A stretch of 64,000 nucleotides of DNA from CANLBN01 sp965230205 (GTDB lineage Bacteria > Pseudomonadota > Gammaproteobacteria > Pseudomonadales > Cellvibrionaceae): assembly GCA_965230205.1 (NCBI GenBank), contig OZ245996.1, positions 2,294,001 to 2,358,000 on the forward strand, written 5' to 3'. Below, piece after piece: positions 34,185 through 43,554 of the stretch; positions within the stretch are counted from its first letter, which is position 1, and every line of letters starts with the position of its first letter. The position numbers were made by a program, and so were the translations under genes. The notes under the pieces were generated by a model, which saw nothing but the letters and a program-made list of their open reading frames with translations, made no database searches and was not told where the DNA came from.

Positions 34185-35123
34185 TTAGAATTTAACGCGC
34201 ATGCCCACTAGGTAGCCAACATCAGTATCATCTTCATCGGTATCTTGAAGTTCTGCAAATACGCTAACTTTCTTCGCTTTAGGAAATTTGTAAACAACAT
34301 TTGCGTACCAGCCGTCTACATCTTCACCTTCTTCAGGAGATAAGCTTTGGTATCCAATATGAGTTTTTGTTGTCGGGGCTACTTTAAAGCCAGCAGAAAG
34401 GTTGATTACTTCAAAATCGTTTGCAGGGGTATCATCAAATTCTTTTTCACTGTAATCACCAGCTAGGCTAACAGGTCCTAGCTTAGCTTTTAAGTTTACA
34501 CCTACAGTTTCAGACTGTGTATTTTCGTCTTCTTCAAGATCTTGGTAAGCAAAGCCAGCTTTAACTGGACCAAATTTCCCTGTGATGTATAAGTCTGTAG
34601 AAGAGAACTCGTCAGCATCTGTTTCGTTTCTGCCGCCTAAGTCATGAGATAAAGCGATGTTAACAGGACCTGCTTTCGCTTCGATTAGAATAACATCATC
34701 ACCATCAACTTCTCCAGCTTCAAAAGCTGATTCAGCTAAAGGCTCTTCAATACCTTTCTCAGTTGCAAATTCATCAGTTACGTAGTCCATACGACCAATT
34801 TGTACTTTGAATGCATCATTTTTTATGCCGACAAACGTTTCTTCTGCTTCAACAGCGCCGTCACGATCTTTACCTGTATCAAAATGAGATTCTGCAAAAG
34901 CAGTGTAGTTGTTGCCAATGTCATAACCTAATTTAAATTTTAATTCAGAATCATCATAATCAACATGTAATTCTTCATCATCACCAACACGCTGGCGAAG
35001 TTGAATTTGAATGTCGCCATCAATTTTAAATTTAAGGCCTTTGTTATCGTAAACAGTTGCAGCGTTGAGTGAACTAGACGCAGCAATAACGCCAATTGCA
35101 AGTGCAAGTGGTAATTTTTTCAT
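34185..35123 (-). CDS. outer-membrane porin-like beta-barrel protein
   Basis: The signal peptide MKKLPLALAIGVIAASSSLNA ends in a clear LNA-A site. The mature 290-residue protein is rich in alternating hydrophobic/polar strands and acidic loops (DDEELHVDYDDSELKFKLGYD, DTDEDDTDVGYLVG), and ends with Phe (GMRVKF), the signature that targets barrels to the BAM machinery. It resembles gram-negative general porins; the acidic loops hint at cation preference, but substrate is unknown. The gene is monocistronic with a strong terminator and a 300-bp upstream region. Confidence 0.82.
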   Translation of the reverse strand: MKKLPLALAIGVIAASSSLNAATVYDNKGLKFKIDGDIQIQLRQRVGDDEELHVDYDDSELKFKLGYDIGNNYTAFAESHFDTGKDRDGAVEAEETFVGIKNDAFKVQIGRMDYVTDEFATEKGIEEPLAESAFEAGEVDGDDVILIEAKAGPVNIALSHDLGGRNETDADEFSSTDLYITGKFGPVKAGFAYQDLEEDENTQSETVGVNLKAKLGPVSLAGDYSEKEFDDTPANDFEVINLSAGFKVAPTTKTHIGYQSLSPEEGEDVDGWYANVVYKFPKAKKVSVFAELQDTDEDDTDVGYLVGMRVKF

Positions 35124-35426
35124 GGAAAACCCCTAAGGTTAAATTAGAATAAATATTAATTTGTTGCTAGACGAGTAAAATTATTCTGCATTAATAGCTA
35201 GAAATAATTTTTATTAGGAATTTTTACTTCGTTAACGCGGGGCATATTAGTGTGTGTTTGTTACGAGATTGTTAAAAAAATATGTAATTTTCTTAACTTT
35301 TTTTGGATATGAATTATTGTATTTGACAGGTTATAACCTTATGGAAAGAAAGTTTTTTGTTTGAGTTTTATTCAGAAAAGTATGGTGAAAGGTTGCATTG
35401 TGCAACCTTTCACCATATCTGAGGTA
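35124..35426. other. 303-bp gap upstream of the porin gene, with a 37-bp palindrome
   Basis: AT-rich region between the porin start and the phytase-like gene's stop. At 35381-35417 are 17-bp perfect arms (TATGGTGAAAGGTTGCA and its complement) around TTG, 10 bp after the phytase-like stop; a weak T-run (CTTTTCTG) follows on the minus strand, so it probably terminates that gene. The rest should hold the porin promoter; I cannot assign its elements, and no Pho-box-like repeat is seen. Confidence 0.65.
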
Positions 35427-37610
35427 TTACATTTTTCCTGTAGAGAAGAAAACTGTTTCACCAGAACTATCATCTACGCCATCATTATCAGTGATTGCAT
35501 AACCTTGATTATTTGTATCAATAGCAAAACCTTCAATTTTGTCTGTAACATATCCATTAGATTTTTTAAGATCTGGAATAAAATCACGCACCAATTCTTT
35601 TGTAACCAATGGTAAGTCACTGCCTAACTTACTTGGTGTCAATTCATTCTGAGAGACACGATATAAACGTTTAACTTTTGCCTTGTTTCCTATCTGGTTA
35701 TCTCGCTCGATAATATAAACATAATTACCATGTGCTGTAATCTCTGATAAGCCTACCCAGCCTTTTTCTGCAGCTTCAGTTGGATAGCGAACTGCCCCCC
35801 ATTCTTTGCTTTTTATGTTGTAAGAAACCAGTTTTACCGTGTTTTTAGGATCATCTTTCCATTGGCGCTGAATGGCAATCCATAGAGTATCACCAATGCG
35901 AGTAATACCCTCCGATCCAAAGCGTTTTTCGACAGCTAATAATTCTGCAGGGAAGGGAATCTCCTTTTTAATTTTTCCTTTGGCATTTACCTTATAGATT
36001 GCATGGGGAACTAGTTTCCCTGTACGACCTTCCGATGCAACCCAAAAGCCACCTTTACCATCTGTTGTAATGCCTTCCATGTCCAATTTTTGTGCAGGCA
36101 TGCCGTCGCGTTTTACAGGCATTGCTTTGATAATTTTCGCTGGTGTTTGGTTAGCGTCAATCGTAAAAATAGTGGGTTGGCTACGATAAAAACTGTCATT
36201 AACCGCATATAAAATACCGGCTTTGCTTTCATCAGCGACTAACCCAGAAAGAGCTCCCCAACCGATTGGGCGATCCCCATCCATTACTGATTCAATACGC
36301 GGATATTCTGCGTTGCCTTTGCCTAATTTATAAACCATAACATGTGAGCGAGGCCCTTTGTCTTCGATAAGGTCTTTCTCGTTAGCAACAACCAATAGCT
36401 TTCGGCTAGGAATGGCAATGGCACCTTCTGGTGCAATGCCAGCAGGTAATAATTGTACAAATTCTGGTTTATTTCCGGTATCTTTATAAACACCGACAAT
36501 ACCAGAGCGCTCAGCGAGTACAAAAATATAGGTATCTTTGCCAAATTTTGCGACTTCTAGACCTTCTGGCTCAACGCCTTTATTGCCAGAGCGCTTCTCA
36601 GGGTAATGTCCTGCCATAGCGATACGATATTCAAGGTCTAAACCTGAGTCGAATAATACTTTCCCTTGTTGATTAAAAATAGTAAAGCCTCGGGAACCCC
36701 CTTCATAATCGCCTTCGTTAGCGGTTACAAAGCGATTGTTATCAATCCACTTAACGGCATCTGGTTCACGTTTACGGTTTTTTTGTGTACCAGCAAACGT
36801 TAGTGCGCGTTCTTCTTTAAGGTCAACATTGTCAAGGTTTACCGAGCCGGCAGAAAAGTGATTGATGACTTTACCGTTTTTTGCATCAATAATAACGATA
36901 TGGTTGTTTTCCTGGAGAGTGACGACCAGTTCATTCTTGCTATTAAAGTCGACAAATTCTGGCTCTGGATCTGAAGCGCCAATTTCTGCTAAATTAGTTA
37001 ACCCAACCACTTTTTTAGCTTGACAGTTTGGTTGTCCTTTAGCCAACGGAATAATCACGAGGTTACCTGCTGGTAATTGTGGCAAAGCACCATCATTTAA
37101 ATCTTCGTCACGCTCATTTTCTATGGCGACGGCAACATATTTATTATCTTTTGACACTGCAACAGAGTCAGGCTGTCCGCCGAGTTCACATTGGTTAACA
37201 ACGGTTTGCTTTTTAATATCAATAGTGACTAAAGATCCACTAGGTTTTGTATAACTTTCAGATGTATTGACTCCAGCGAGTACATATTTTTTCGATACCG
37301 CAACAGAGGTAGGTTCACCACTTAACGCTAAAAAGCCCGCTGCTTTAGGCTTTTCCTCATTACGGATATCAATAAAACCTATGCCACCTAGAGGGCTATC
37401 TGAATAAATAAGCGTTTTGCCATCTTTACTCGCGGTGATAATTTCTGCTGATGTTTCAGTTTTATAATCTTTTTCTGATGGTAAATTACTAGCGGTTGAC
37501 CATGAGGCAATGCGCTTAAATGAGTTTGCATCTGCTACCGACGTTGTGATCAGTGCGGCTAAAGGAATTAACCCTTTTATCAGTATGCCTTTTGTTAGTT
37601 GTGTTTTCAT
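35427..37610 (-). CDS. exported phytase/esterase-like beta-propeller protein
   Basis: The 727-aa protein has a signal peptide (ILIKGLIPLAALITTSVADA-N). The first ~400 residues show repeated propeller-type strands (GEPTSVAVSKKYVLAGVN, GQPDSVAVSKDNKYVAVAIENERDE, EPDAVKWIDNNRFVTANEGDYEGGSRGF, EPEGLEVAKFG). The last ~270 match the esterase-like phytase domain (PF13449): GWGALSGLVADESKAGILYAVNDSFY, KLDMEGITTDGKGGFWVASEGR, ERFGSEGI-type and DKIEGFAIDTNNQGYAITDND. Family members act on phosphoesters, but substrate is unproven. Function outside the cytoplasm is expected. No Pho box was found in front, unlike phoX. Confidence 0.78.
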   Translation of the reverse strand: MKTQLTKGILIKGLIPLAALITTSVADANSFKRIASWSTASNLPSEKDYKTETSAEIITASKDGKTLIYSDSPLGGIGFIDIRNEEKPKAAGFLALSGEPTSVAVSKKYVLAGVNTSESYTKPSGSLVTIDIKKQTVVNQCELGGQPDSVAVSKDNKYVAVAIENERDEDLNDGALPQLPAGNLVIIPLAKGQPNCQAKKVVGLTNLAEIGASDPEPEFVDFNSKNELVVTLQENNHIVIIDAKNGKVINHFSAGSVNLDNVDLKEERALTFAGTQKNRKREPDAVKWIDNNRFVTANEGDYEGGSRGFTIFNQQGKVLFDSGLDLEYRIAMAGHYPEKRSGNKGVEPEGLEVAKFGKDTYIFVLAERSGIVGVYKDTGNKPEFVQLLPAGIAPEGAIAIPSRKLLVVANEKDLIEDKGPRSHVMVYKLGKGNAEYPRIESVMDGDRPIGWGALSGLVADESKAGILYAVNDSFYRSQPTIFTIDANQTPAKIIKAMPVKRDGMPAQKLDMEGITTDGKGGFWVASEGRTGKLVPHAIYKVNAKGKIKKEIPFPAELLAVEKRFGSEGITRIGDTLWIAIQRQWKDDPKNTVKLVSYNIKSKEWGAVRYPTEAAEKGWVGLSEITAHGNYVYIIERDNQIGNKAKVKRLYRVSQNELTPSKLGSDLPLVTKELVRDFIPDLKKSNGYVTDKIEGFAIDTNNQGYAITDNDGVDDSSGETVFFSTGKM

Positions 37611-37745
37611 ATATACCTTTTACTTATGAGAGTTATACAAAGCGCGGATCATAATGTCCAAATGTTACGGTAATAAGGCATTAGTTTTATATTTGTACAA
37701 GGTTAGAGTGATATACTGCTAAAGGTATTTGACTGTGTATTTCCT

Positions 37746-38861
37746 ATGAAAAATAAAGAAAATTTTTTACGCGATTATTGGCAAAAAAAGCCACTGCTAA
37801 TGCGAGAATCCATGAATGAGTTAGGTGGCATTGTTGATGGTGGGGATTTGTCAGGCCTATCATGTGAATCGGAAGTGGAGGCACGTATAATTTCTGGTTT
37901 TGGGTTGAACGACGACTGGAGCTGCCGTCATGGCCCATTTATAGAAAGTGATTTCTCAGCGTTGCCAGATAAAAATTGGACATTATTAGTACAGGGTGTC
38001 GATCAATGGATTGAAGAGGTTGAAAATATTCTTACCCAGTTTGAATTTTTACCGCAATGGCGCTTAGAAGATATTATGGCCAGCTATGCGCCTATGGGAG
38101 GAGGTGTAGGCCCGCATTTCGATTATTATGATGTTTTTCTTATACAAATATCTGGTGCCCGGGAATGGAAATTGGGGCAGTTATGTGATGAAACCACAGC
38201 CCTACAAAACAATGATCACGTTAAGCTACTTGCAGAATTTAATACGCTAGAAACTCATGTGCTGAACCCCGGTGATATGATTTATATTCCCGCCGGCGTT
38301 GCGCACTGGGGCACGGCTGTCAGTGATGACTGTATTACTTTATCTGTTGGTTTTCGTGCGCCATCCGAGAAAGAGTTATTGACAGCCGCATTGGAACATT
38401 TGGTAGAAAACCTATCTGAGAATAAACGTTACCGAGACAACCATTTATCGATCGATAAGCACCCTGCAAAAATCAACCAGGCAGTTTATGATCAGCTGGA
38501 ATGCTTTTTATCAGAGTTGACGGCAGAAAAATTACAGATTGCTATGCAGCAGGCATTTGGTGAGCTTGTTACCGAGCCGCGTTATAGTGCATTTGATGAT
38601 GATGAGCCTATTTGGAGTACTGAACAGCTTCGAAACATATTGCAAAAAGAAAAAATACTCGATTTATATAAGCCACCACATAGCCGCTTGGCCTTTTCGT
38701 CCGAACAACTATTTGTTAACGGCGAAGCTTATGCTATTGATGAAGCATTTGCTCAGTCTGTCTGTGACGGTGCTGTCTCTGGGCCTTTATCCCGTGAACA
38801 GCTAGATATATTGGCCCATATTTTAAATAATAACGATGTAATGTTGGCTAACATAGAGTGA
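37746..38861 (+). CDS. roxA: ribosomal protein uL16 arginine hydroxylase (RoxA/YcfD family)
   Basis: JmjC-type 2-oxoglutarate/Fe(II) oxygenase. FLRDYWQKKPLLMRES is the usual start of YcfD proteins; the facial metal site is HFDYYDVFLIQISGAREWK (His and Asp of HxD) with the distal His in PAGVAHWGTAV. The winged-helix C-terminal domain covers about residues 240-370. Family members hydroxylate an Arg of ribosomal protein L16 in the cytoplasm. Length 371 aa is normal. It is divergent from the phytase-like gene with a 135-bp gap and convergent with xthA. Confidence 0.9.
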   Translation: MKNKENFLRDYWQKKPLLMRESMNELGGIVDGGDLSGLSCESEVEARIISGFGLNDDWSCRHGPFIESDFSALPDKNWTLLVQGVDQWIEEVENILTQFEFLPQWRLEDIMASYAPMGGGVGPHFDYYDVFLIQISGAREWKLGQLCDETTALQNNDHVKLLAEFNTLETHVLNPGDMIYIPAGVAHWGTAVSDDCITLSVGFRAPSEKELLTAALEHLVENLSENKRYRDNHLSIDKHPAKINQAVYDQLECFLSELTAEKLQIAMQQAFGELVTEPRYSAFDDDEPIWSTEQLRNILQKEKILDLYKPPHSRLAFSSEQLFVNGEAYAIDEAFAQSVCDGAVSGPLSREQLDILAHILNNNDVMLANIE

Positions 38862-38896
38862 ATACACGCTCTTATGATTTACCTATGGTGACAAGT

Positions 38897-39712
38897 TTAA
38901 ATGTCATATTCAATAATAAGCGGCGCATGATCAGAGAAGCGCTCGTCTTTGTAGATGACATCAGAGCCGGTAATAATTTTGTCTTTTAATCCAGGAGTGA
39001 CGACTTGATAATCAATTCTCCACCCTGTGTTATTGGTCCATGCCTGCCCTCGATTTGACCACCAGGTATACTCATGTTCTTTTTGATTGATTACCCTGAA
39101 GGCATCGATAAACTTTAGTGGTTTCTCTCGTGCATTATCACTGTCACTAAATAGCCAGTCCATCCAGGCTCGCTCTTCAGGTAAAAAGCCCGAATTTTTT
39201 TGATTGCCACGCCAGTTTTTAATATCTATTTTTTTATGGGCGATATTCCAATCACCGCAAATAATGTATTCACGCCTTTTTCGTAACATCGATTTTAATA
39301 CAGGCTCAAACCGTTCCATTAAATCATATTTAAATAGTTGTCTCTCTTCTTTTGAAGAGCCAGATGGCATGTATAGAGAGGCAATGCTAATTCCTTTATA
39401 ATCTACTTGTATATAGCGGCCTTCAGCATCAACATCGCTCCAGTCATCCTTACTAATTGCCCCTAAACCCATATGAATGGCATCAGGCTTTTGTTTACAG
39501 TAAATGCCGACACTGCTGTAGCCTTTTTTTTCGGCACAGTGAAAATAACTGTAATAACCAGCAGGGTGGTACAGTTCATCTTCAATTTGATCAGGTTGGG
39601 CTTTTAGCTCTTGTAAGCAGATAACATCTGCATCTACTTTTTTTAACCATTCATACAAACCTTTACGTGCAGCGGCACGAATGCCATTGACATTAATTGA
39701 TATGACTTTCAC
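38897..39712 (-). CDS. xthA: exodeoxyribonuclease III / AP endonuclease
   Basis: Base-excision repair enzyme of the EEP fold. The catalytic residues are intact: ISINVNGIRAA (Asn7), CLQELKA (metal Glu), LYMPSGS (Tyr), CGDWNIAH (Asp and Asn), and RFSDHAPLIIEYD (Asp-His). That separates it from the related Crc regulator of pseudomonads, in which these residues are lost. Length, 271 aa, is typical. No operon partner; cvfB-like gene lies 60 bp upstream on the same strand. Confidence 0.92.
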   Translation of the reverse strand: MKVISINVNGIRAAARKGLYEWLKKVDADVICLQELKAQPDQIEDELYHPAGYYSYFHCAEKKGYSSVGIYCKQKPDAIHMGLGAISKDDWSDVDAEGRYIQVDYKGISIASLYMPSGSSKEERQLFKYDLMERFEPVLKSMLRKRREYIICGDWNIAHKKIDIKNWRGNQKNSGFLPEERAWMDWLFSDSDNAREKPLKFIDAFRVINQKEHEYTWWSNRGQAWTNNTGWRIDYQVVTPGLKDKIITGSDVIYKDERFSDHAPLIIEYDI

Positions 39713-39771
39713 ATTAATCCTTTGGAATTGTGGGGTATATTAAATCTGAAATATTGTTAATCAGAGATTCT

Positions 39772-40620
39772 TTAAGTATTTGTTTTATTATTTTTTAGTA
39801 GTCGAATACCTTCTTTTTCTATATCAATAATACGTTGCTTGTATAAAGAGCCCAAGGCTCTTTTAAACGCATTTTTGCTGATGCCAAATAATTTAGAAAT
39901 TTGCTGAGGGTCTGTTTTGTCGTGAACAGGTGCATAGCCATTATGTTTAATAAGGTAGTCTTCGATAACTTGAGAGTTTTTATCGAGAGTTTCTTTCCCT
40001 CCCTGTAGTGTTAAGTCAATTTTTCCATCAGATCTGATGCGCTTAATATAGCCTTTTAGTGATTGCCCATAACTTAAACGCTGAAAGACATCTTCCTTAA
40101 ATAAAATACCCCAATGAGTGTGGTTAACGATAGCTTTAAACCCTAGGTCTGTACTATTGGCAATGACTAAATCAACTGCTTGTCGAGGTTTATAATAGGG
40201 TGGCTGCTTATCGAGAAACTTGTCCAGCTTTGATGAAGCGACAATGCGTTCATCGGCATGATTTTCATAAATATAGACAAGGTAAGAAGTGCCAACCTGC
40301 ATCGGTTTATGTTGCTCACCAAAGGGTACGAGTAGGTCTTTATCGAGGCCCCAATTTAAAAATGCACCAAAGTTGGTGGTTGCGGTGACTTCCAAATAGG
40401 CAAACTCACCTACTTGGGCTTTTGGTGTTTGTGTTGTTGCGACCAACCTGTCTTCTGAGTCTAAATATAAGAAGACATGGATATTATCGCCAACTTCTGT
40501 GTTATCCGGTGTGAATTTTCGTGGCAGCAGTATGTTGCCTAAATTATCAGCATCCAGGTAGACGCCAAAGCTGACAATTTTAACGACTTCTAAGGTGTAA
40601 CTTTTACCAATATAAATCAT
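39772..40620 (-). CDS. CvfB-type S1-domain RNA-binding protein
   Basis: A 282-aa protein with tandem S1-like OB-fold modules (residues 1-65, 70-130 and 145-210; FGVYLDAD, FGAFLNWGLDKDLLVPFGEQ, GFKAIVNHTHWGILFKEDVF) and a C-terminal winged helix (DPQQISKLFGISKNAFKRALGSLYKQRIIDIEKEGIRLL). This order is that of the CvfB/YitL family, which binds RNA in other bacteria. Its cellular task is unclear. A MITE-like element lies immediately upstream, between this gene's start and the LysR gene's stop, and may separate it from its older promoter. Confidence 0.85.
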   Translation of the reverse strand: MIYIGKSYTLEVVKIVSFGVYLDADNLGNILLPRKFTPDNTEVGDNIHVFLYLDSEDRLVATTQTPKAQVGEFAYLEVTATTNFGAFLNWGLDKDLLVPFGEQHKPMQVGTSYLVYIYENHADERIVASSKLDKFLDKQPPYYKPRQAVDLVIANSTDLGFKAIVNHTHWGILFKEDVFQRLSYGQSLKGYIKRIRSDGKIDLTLQGGKETLDKNSQVIEDYLIKHNGYAPVHDKTDPQQISKLFGISKNAFKRALGSLYKQRIIDIEKEGIRLLKNNKTNT

Positions 40621-40654
40621 GTGTGCTACTCAGAGTTTTATAAGTCAGTATAAC

Positions 40655-40925
40655 TATAGGAACCTCTAATTAACCTCGAATGATTTCTGCGTGAGTCTAA
40701 CATGCGTTTAGGCAAGGCGAACTTTGCCGCTAATGGCCGTCGTCCTTAGCAAGAAGTTCAACACAGCATAAACGCATGTTAGCCACGCCCTCCGGGGCTT
40801 GCAGGCGTTACCGGTCTCTGTGTTGTCTCTTTTGCCAAGGTCTAGACATTACCTGCAAGAGACGCCTTGATCTCGGCAACGCCTGTAAGCCAGAAATTAC
40901 CCGAGGTTAATTAGAGGTTCCTATA
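40655..40925. mobile_element. MITE-like element with 24-bp terminal inverted repeats
   Basis: Perfect 24-bp inverted repeats bound the element: 40655-40678 (starting TATAGGAACCTCTAATTAA) and 40902-40925. Inside are two further hairpins: CTAACATGCGTTTA (40697-40710) / TAAACGCATGTTAG (40769-40782), 14 bp perfect, and CAGGCGTTACCG (40802-40813) / CGGCAACGCCTG (40874-40885), 11 of 12. The whole would fold as a three-way junction. The outermost TATA on both ends could be a target duplication. There is no coding frame, so it would need a transposase in trans. It occupies almost the entire cvfB-lysR gap. Confidence 0.8.
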
Positions 40926-40933
40926 TTCTTTTG

Positions 40934-41842
40934 CTATTCGATATCCCAATATGGTGTATCTCCACCAAAATATTCTATTGCAAAGTCGATAAATGCGCGC
41001 ACCTTTGCTGGTAGATACTCTCTCTCAGGAAAAACGGCATAGAAGTTTTGAGAGGGAATATGATAGGTATCCAGTATTTTTATTAATCTCCCAGCTTTTA
41101 AGTCTGGCCCTGCAACAAAGGTAGGTAATCGGCCAATGCCGACACCTTCTTTTAGTGCTTCAAGTAAGGCTTCACTATTATTGACTCGGTAGTTCCCCGA
41201 TACTCGTACAGTTTCCGAGTAGCCTTTTTGATTTAATGTCCATTCATTTGTATCACTGGAGTAGCTAAAGAGTAGGCAATTATGCTCATTCAATTCTGCT
41301 GGAGTGCTCGGGTGTTTGTGCCGCTTAACATAGTCCGGTGACGCACATAAAACCTGATGTAATGGAGCGAGTTTACGTGCAATCAATGTGGAGTCAGATA
41401 AATACCCAGATCGAATAGCAATGTCGTAGCCTTCTGCAATCAGATCAACTTTTCTATCATCCATAACGACATTAACTTGTAGTTTAGGGTAGCGCTTCAA
41501 TAATTTAGGGATTAATGGTGCTATATGTAGTCGGCCGAAAGACATCGGTGTACTGATTTTTAACGTGCCTTGAGGCTCGCCCTGTAACTCTGTCACGGCA
41601 TCCTCAGCTTGATTAGCGGCTAAGAGCGCCTGTGCAGCATGCTCAAAATACCGTTCTCCGGCTTCGGTTAAACTCAATTTGCGAGTTGTGCGATGTAATA
41701 AACGCACTCCCAATTGCATTTCAAGTTTATTGATTCGTTTACTTACCGCAGATTTCGATATTCCTAACTTTTCAGCGGCTGCTGAAAAACCACCACTTTC
41801 TATGACTGCAATAAATACGGGTATAGCGCCAAAATGTTCCAT
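40934..41842 (-). CDS. LysR-family transcriptional regulator
   Basis: The N-terminal winged HTH is standard LysR: VFIAVIESGGFSAAAEKLGISKSAVSKRINKLEMQLGVRLLHRTTRKLSLTEAGERYF, followed by the type 2 periplasmic-binding-protein-like effector domain (LKISTPMSFGRLHIAPLIPKLLKRYPKL). Length 302 aa is normal. It is divergent from a VOC-protein/EamA-transporter pair, which it presumably controls. Subgroup motifs (FGRLHIAPLI, RLLHRTTR) are like those of the large PecT/YhjC-type class; ligand unknown. Confidence 0.88.
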   Translation of the reverse strand: MEHFGAIPVFIAVIESGGFSAAAEKLGISKSAVSKRINKLEMQLGVRLLHRTTRKLSLTEAGERYFEHAAQALLAANQAEDAVTELQGEPQGTLKISTPMSFGRLHIAPLIPKLLKRYPKLQVNVVMDDRKVDLIAEGYDIAIRSGYLSDSTLIARKLAPLHQVLCASPDYVKRHKHPSTPAELNEHNCLLFSYSSDTNEWTLNQKGYSETVRVSGNYRVNNSEALLEALKEGVGIGRLPTFVAGPDLKAGRLIKILDTYHIPSQNFYAVFPEREYLPAKVRAFIDFAIEYFGGDTPYWDIE

Positions 41843-42009
41843 TTTTACCTTACTGTTAACTTTAGGTTGACAGTTATTTTCTAAATAAGCAGATTGTTAG
41901 TCAAGAGGAAACCTAATAAAGTTGATTTATCCAATGAAATTGTCTCTAAAGAGTTTTAAGAGGCGCTAAATACCAATTAATGGTAAGTCCTAAATTGATA
42001 GGAGGATAC

Positions 42010-42480
42010 ATGGCCAGAATTGAGCACGTAAATTTATCAGTAAAAGATATCAACGCCAGTGTTGAATTTATCCAAGCGGCTTTTCCTGATTGGAAGGTTA
42101 GAGGGCAAGGTACAAATAGCTGGTATGGCCGACGACGATGGCTGCATATTGGTGATGATGACTACTACATTACGCTGAATGATGGCGCAAAAGGGGAAAA
42201 TAGAAATTTAAAAGGCCATGCGCCAGGACTTGCTCATATTGGCTTTGTGGTGGATAACCTTGACGGGGTGATTCAACGCTTAAATAGCATCGGCGCTGAT
42301 GTTGATATTTATGGTGAAAATCATCCCTTTCGTAAAACGGTTTATTTTAATGATCCTGCTGGGTTTCAGTTTGAATTTATGGAATACCTCAGTGAACAGA
42401 AAAATGAAAAAAACCGATATGAATCTACCGGTACGACATCAGTTGATGAGGAATATCTATCAATCACTAAGTCGATATAA
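42010..42480 (+). CDS. VOC (glyoxalase/dioxygenase-fold) family protein
   Basis: The 156-aa protein has the paired beta-alpha-beta-beta-beta modules of the vicinal oxygen chelate superfamily: RIEHVNLSVKDINASVEFIQAAFPDW, LAHIGFVVDNLDGVIQRLNSIGADV and PAGFQFEFMEYL. His of IEHVNLSV, His of LAHIGF and the Glu of FEFMEY could bind a metal. The start at ATG 42010 has a perfect GGAGG 4 nt upstream; the frame is open to 41980. Substrate unknown. It precedes an EamA transporter, and both are divergent from a LysR gene. Confidence 0.85.
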   Translation: MARIEHVNLSVKDINASVEFIQAAFPDWKVRGQGTNSWYGRRRWLHIGDDDYYITLNDGAKGENRNLKGHAPGLAHIGFVVDNLDGVIQRLNSIGADVDIYGENHPFRKTVYFNDPAGFQFEFMEYLSEQKNEKNRYESTGTTSVDEEYLSITKSI

Positions 42481-42547
42481 AAATGGGTATAAAGAAACGA
42501 GTACAGCTTTACTCTGTTGAATCAAATATAGGAGAGGTTTATCAGTA

Positions 42548-43510
42548 ATGGATACACTGTTAAAAGCGCAAAAATATCACTGGCCAAATATTTTTCAAAA
42601 CCCAATCGCCTTGTTATTGATGGTGGGTACATTGATTGGTTTTAATTTTCCATTAGGAAAAATTGCCGGGAATGCAGATGTTTCTCCAATCCTGTGGGCA
42701 ATGTTACTTTCCGTCGGTGTTTGTATGGTTTTATTGCCGGTCTTACTAATAAGAGGGCAATTGAAGCTATTCAGTTTTCAAGCTTCTGAAGTGAAAGTAT
42801 CGAAAACTAAAATGCTTCGTTATGTGATTGTTTCTGCGCTAATCTCTTTTATCATTCCGAATATTTTAGTGTTTAGTGTTATTCCCCATGCAGGTTCCGG
42901 CTACACTGGATTGATGTTTGCGTTATCCCCGGTGTTTACTTTGGCATTAGCTGTTTTGTTTAGGCTAAAAATACCTAACAAAATAGGGGTGGTGGGAATT
43001 GTATTTGGTTTGTTAGGCGCGGCTATTGTCAGCATTACCCGAAGTGCAGAACCTACTGCACCAAGCATTTTGTGGATTCTGGCCGCAGTGGCTATTCCAA
43101 TAGCGCTTGCCTGTGGAAATATTTACCGAACAGTAGATTGGCCTGATAATGCATCAGCAGATATGTTAGCTTTTTGGAGTCATTTATTTTCAGTAATGAT
43201 TTTTCTGGTTATCTTGCTATCAATCGAAGGCTCTATTCCCATCAATACACTAAAGCAGTTGCCTTGGGTTGCAGTAGTACAAATGATTGTAGCGGGTATG
43301 ACATTCCCTCTTTTTTTTAGGTTGCAACAAAAAGGTGGCCCTGTCCTATTAAGCCAAATAGGTTATGTTGCTGCTGCTGTTGGATTGATTTCGGCGACTC
43401 TTTTATTAGATGAGCGCTATAGTTTATCAACATGGGGCGGGGCTGGCATTATTGCGATCGGTATAGCAATCACGATTATTTCTCAAAAGAAAACGAGAAA
43501 TAATCGTTAG
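42548..43510 (+). CDS. EamA/DMT-superfamily transporter
   Basis: A 320-aa membrane protein with about ten helices in two halves (LLLMVGTLIGFNFPLGKIAG, ILWAMLLSVGVCMVLLPVLL, AGSGYTGLMFALSPVFTLALAVLF; then AVVQMIVAGMTFPLFFRLQQKGGPVLLSQIGYVAAAVGLISATLLLDE). The last part is the typical second EamA repeat ending before a basic tail (KKTRNNR). Substrate unknown; the VOC gene 67 bp upstream and the divergent LysR suggest an exporter for a LysR-sensed compound. AGAGG occurs ~10 nt before the ATG. Confidence 0.83.
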   Translation: MDTLLKAQKYHWPNIFQNPIALLLMVGTLIGFNFPLGKIAGNADVSPILWAMLLSVGVCMVLLPVLLIRGQLKLFSFQASEVKVSKTKMLRYVIVSALISFIIPNILVFSVIPHAGSGYTGLMFALSPVFTLALAVLFRLKIPNKIGVVGIVFGLLGAAIVSITRSAEPTAPSILWILAAVAIPIALACGNIYRTVDWPDNASADMLAFWSHLFSVMIFLVILLSIEGSIPINTLKQLPWVAVVQMIVAGMTFPLFFRLQQKGGPVLLSQIGYVAAAVGLISATLLLDERYSLSTWGGAGIIAIGIAITIISQKKTRNNR

Positions 43511-43554
43511 AATAAATTGATGCTTATTTATTATTAGGCTCAAAGAATTAATAT

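Noticed and set aside
38897..39712. Crc catabolite-repression protein instead of exonuclease III
   Set aside because: All catalytic residues of ExoIII (Asn7, the Glu of QELKA, GDWN, SDH) are present; Crc lacks several of them.
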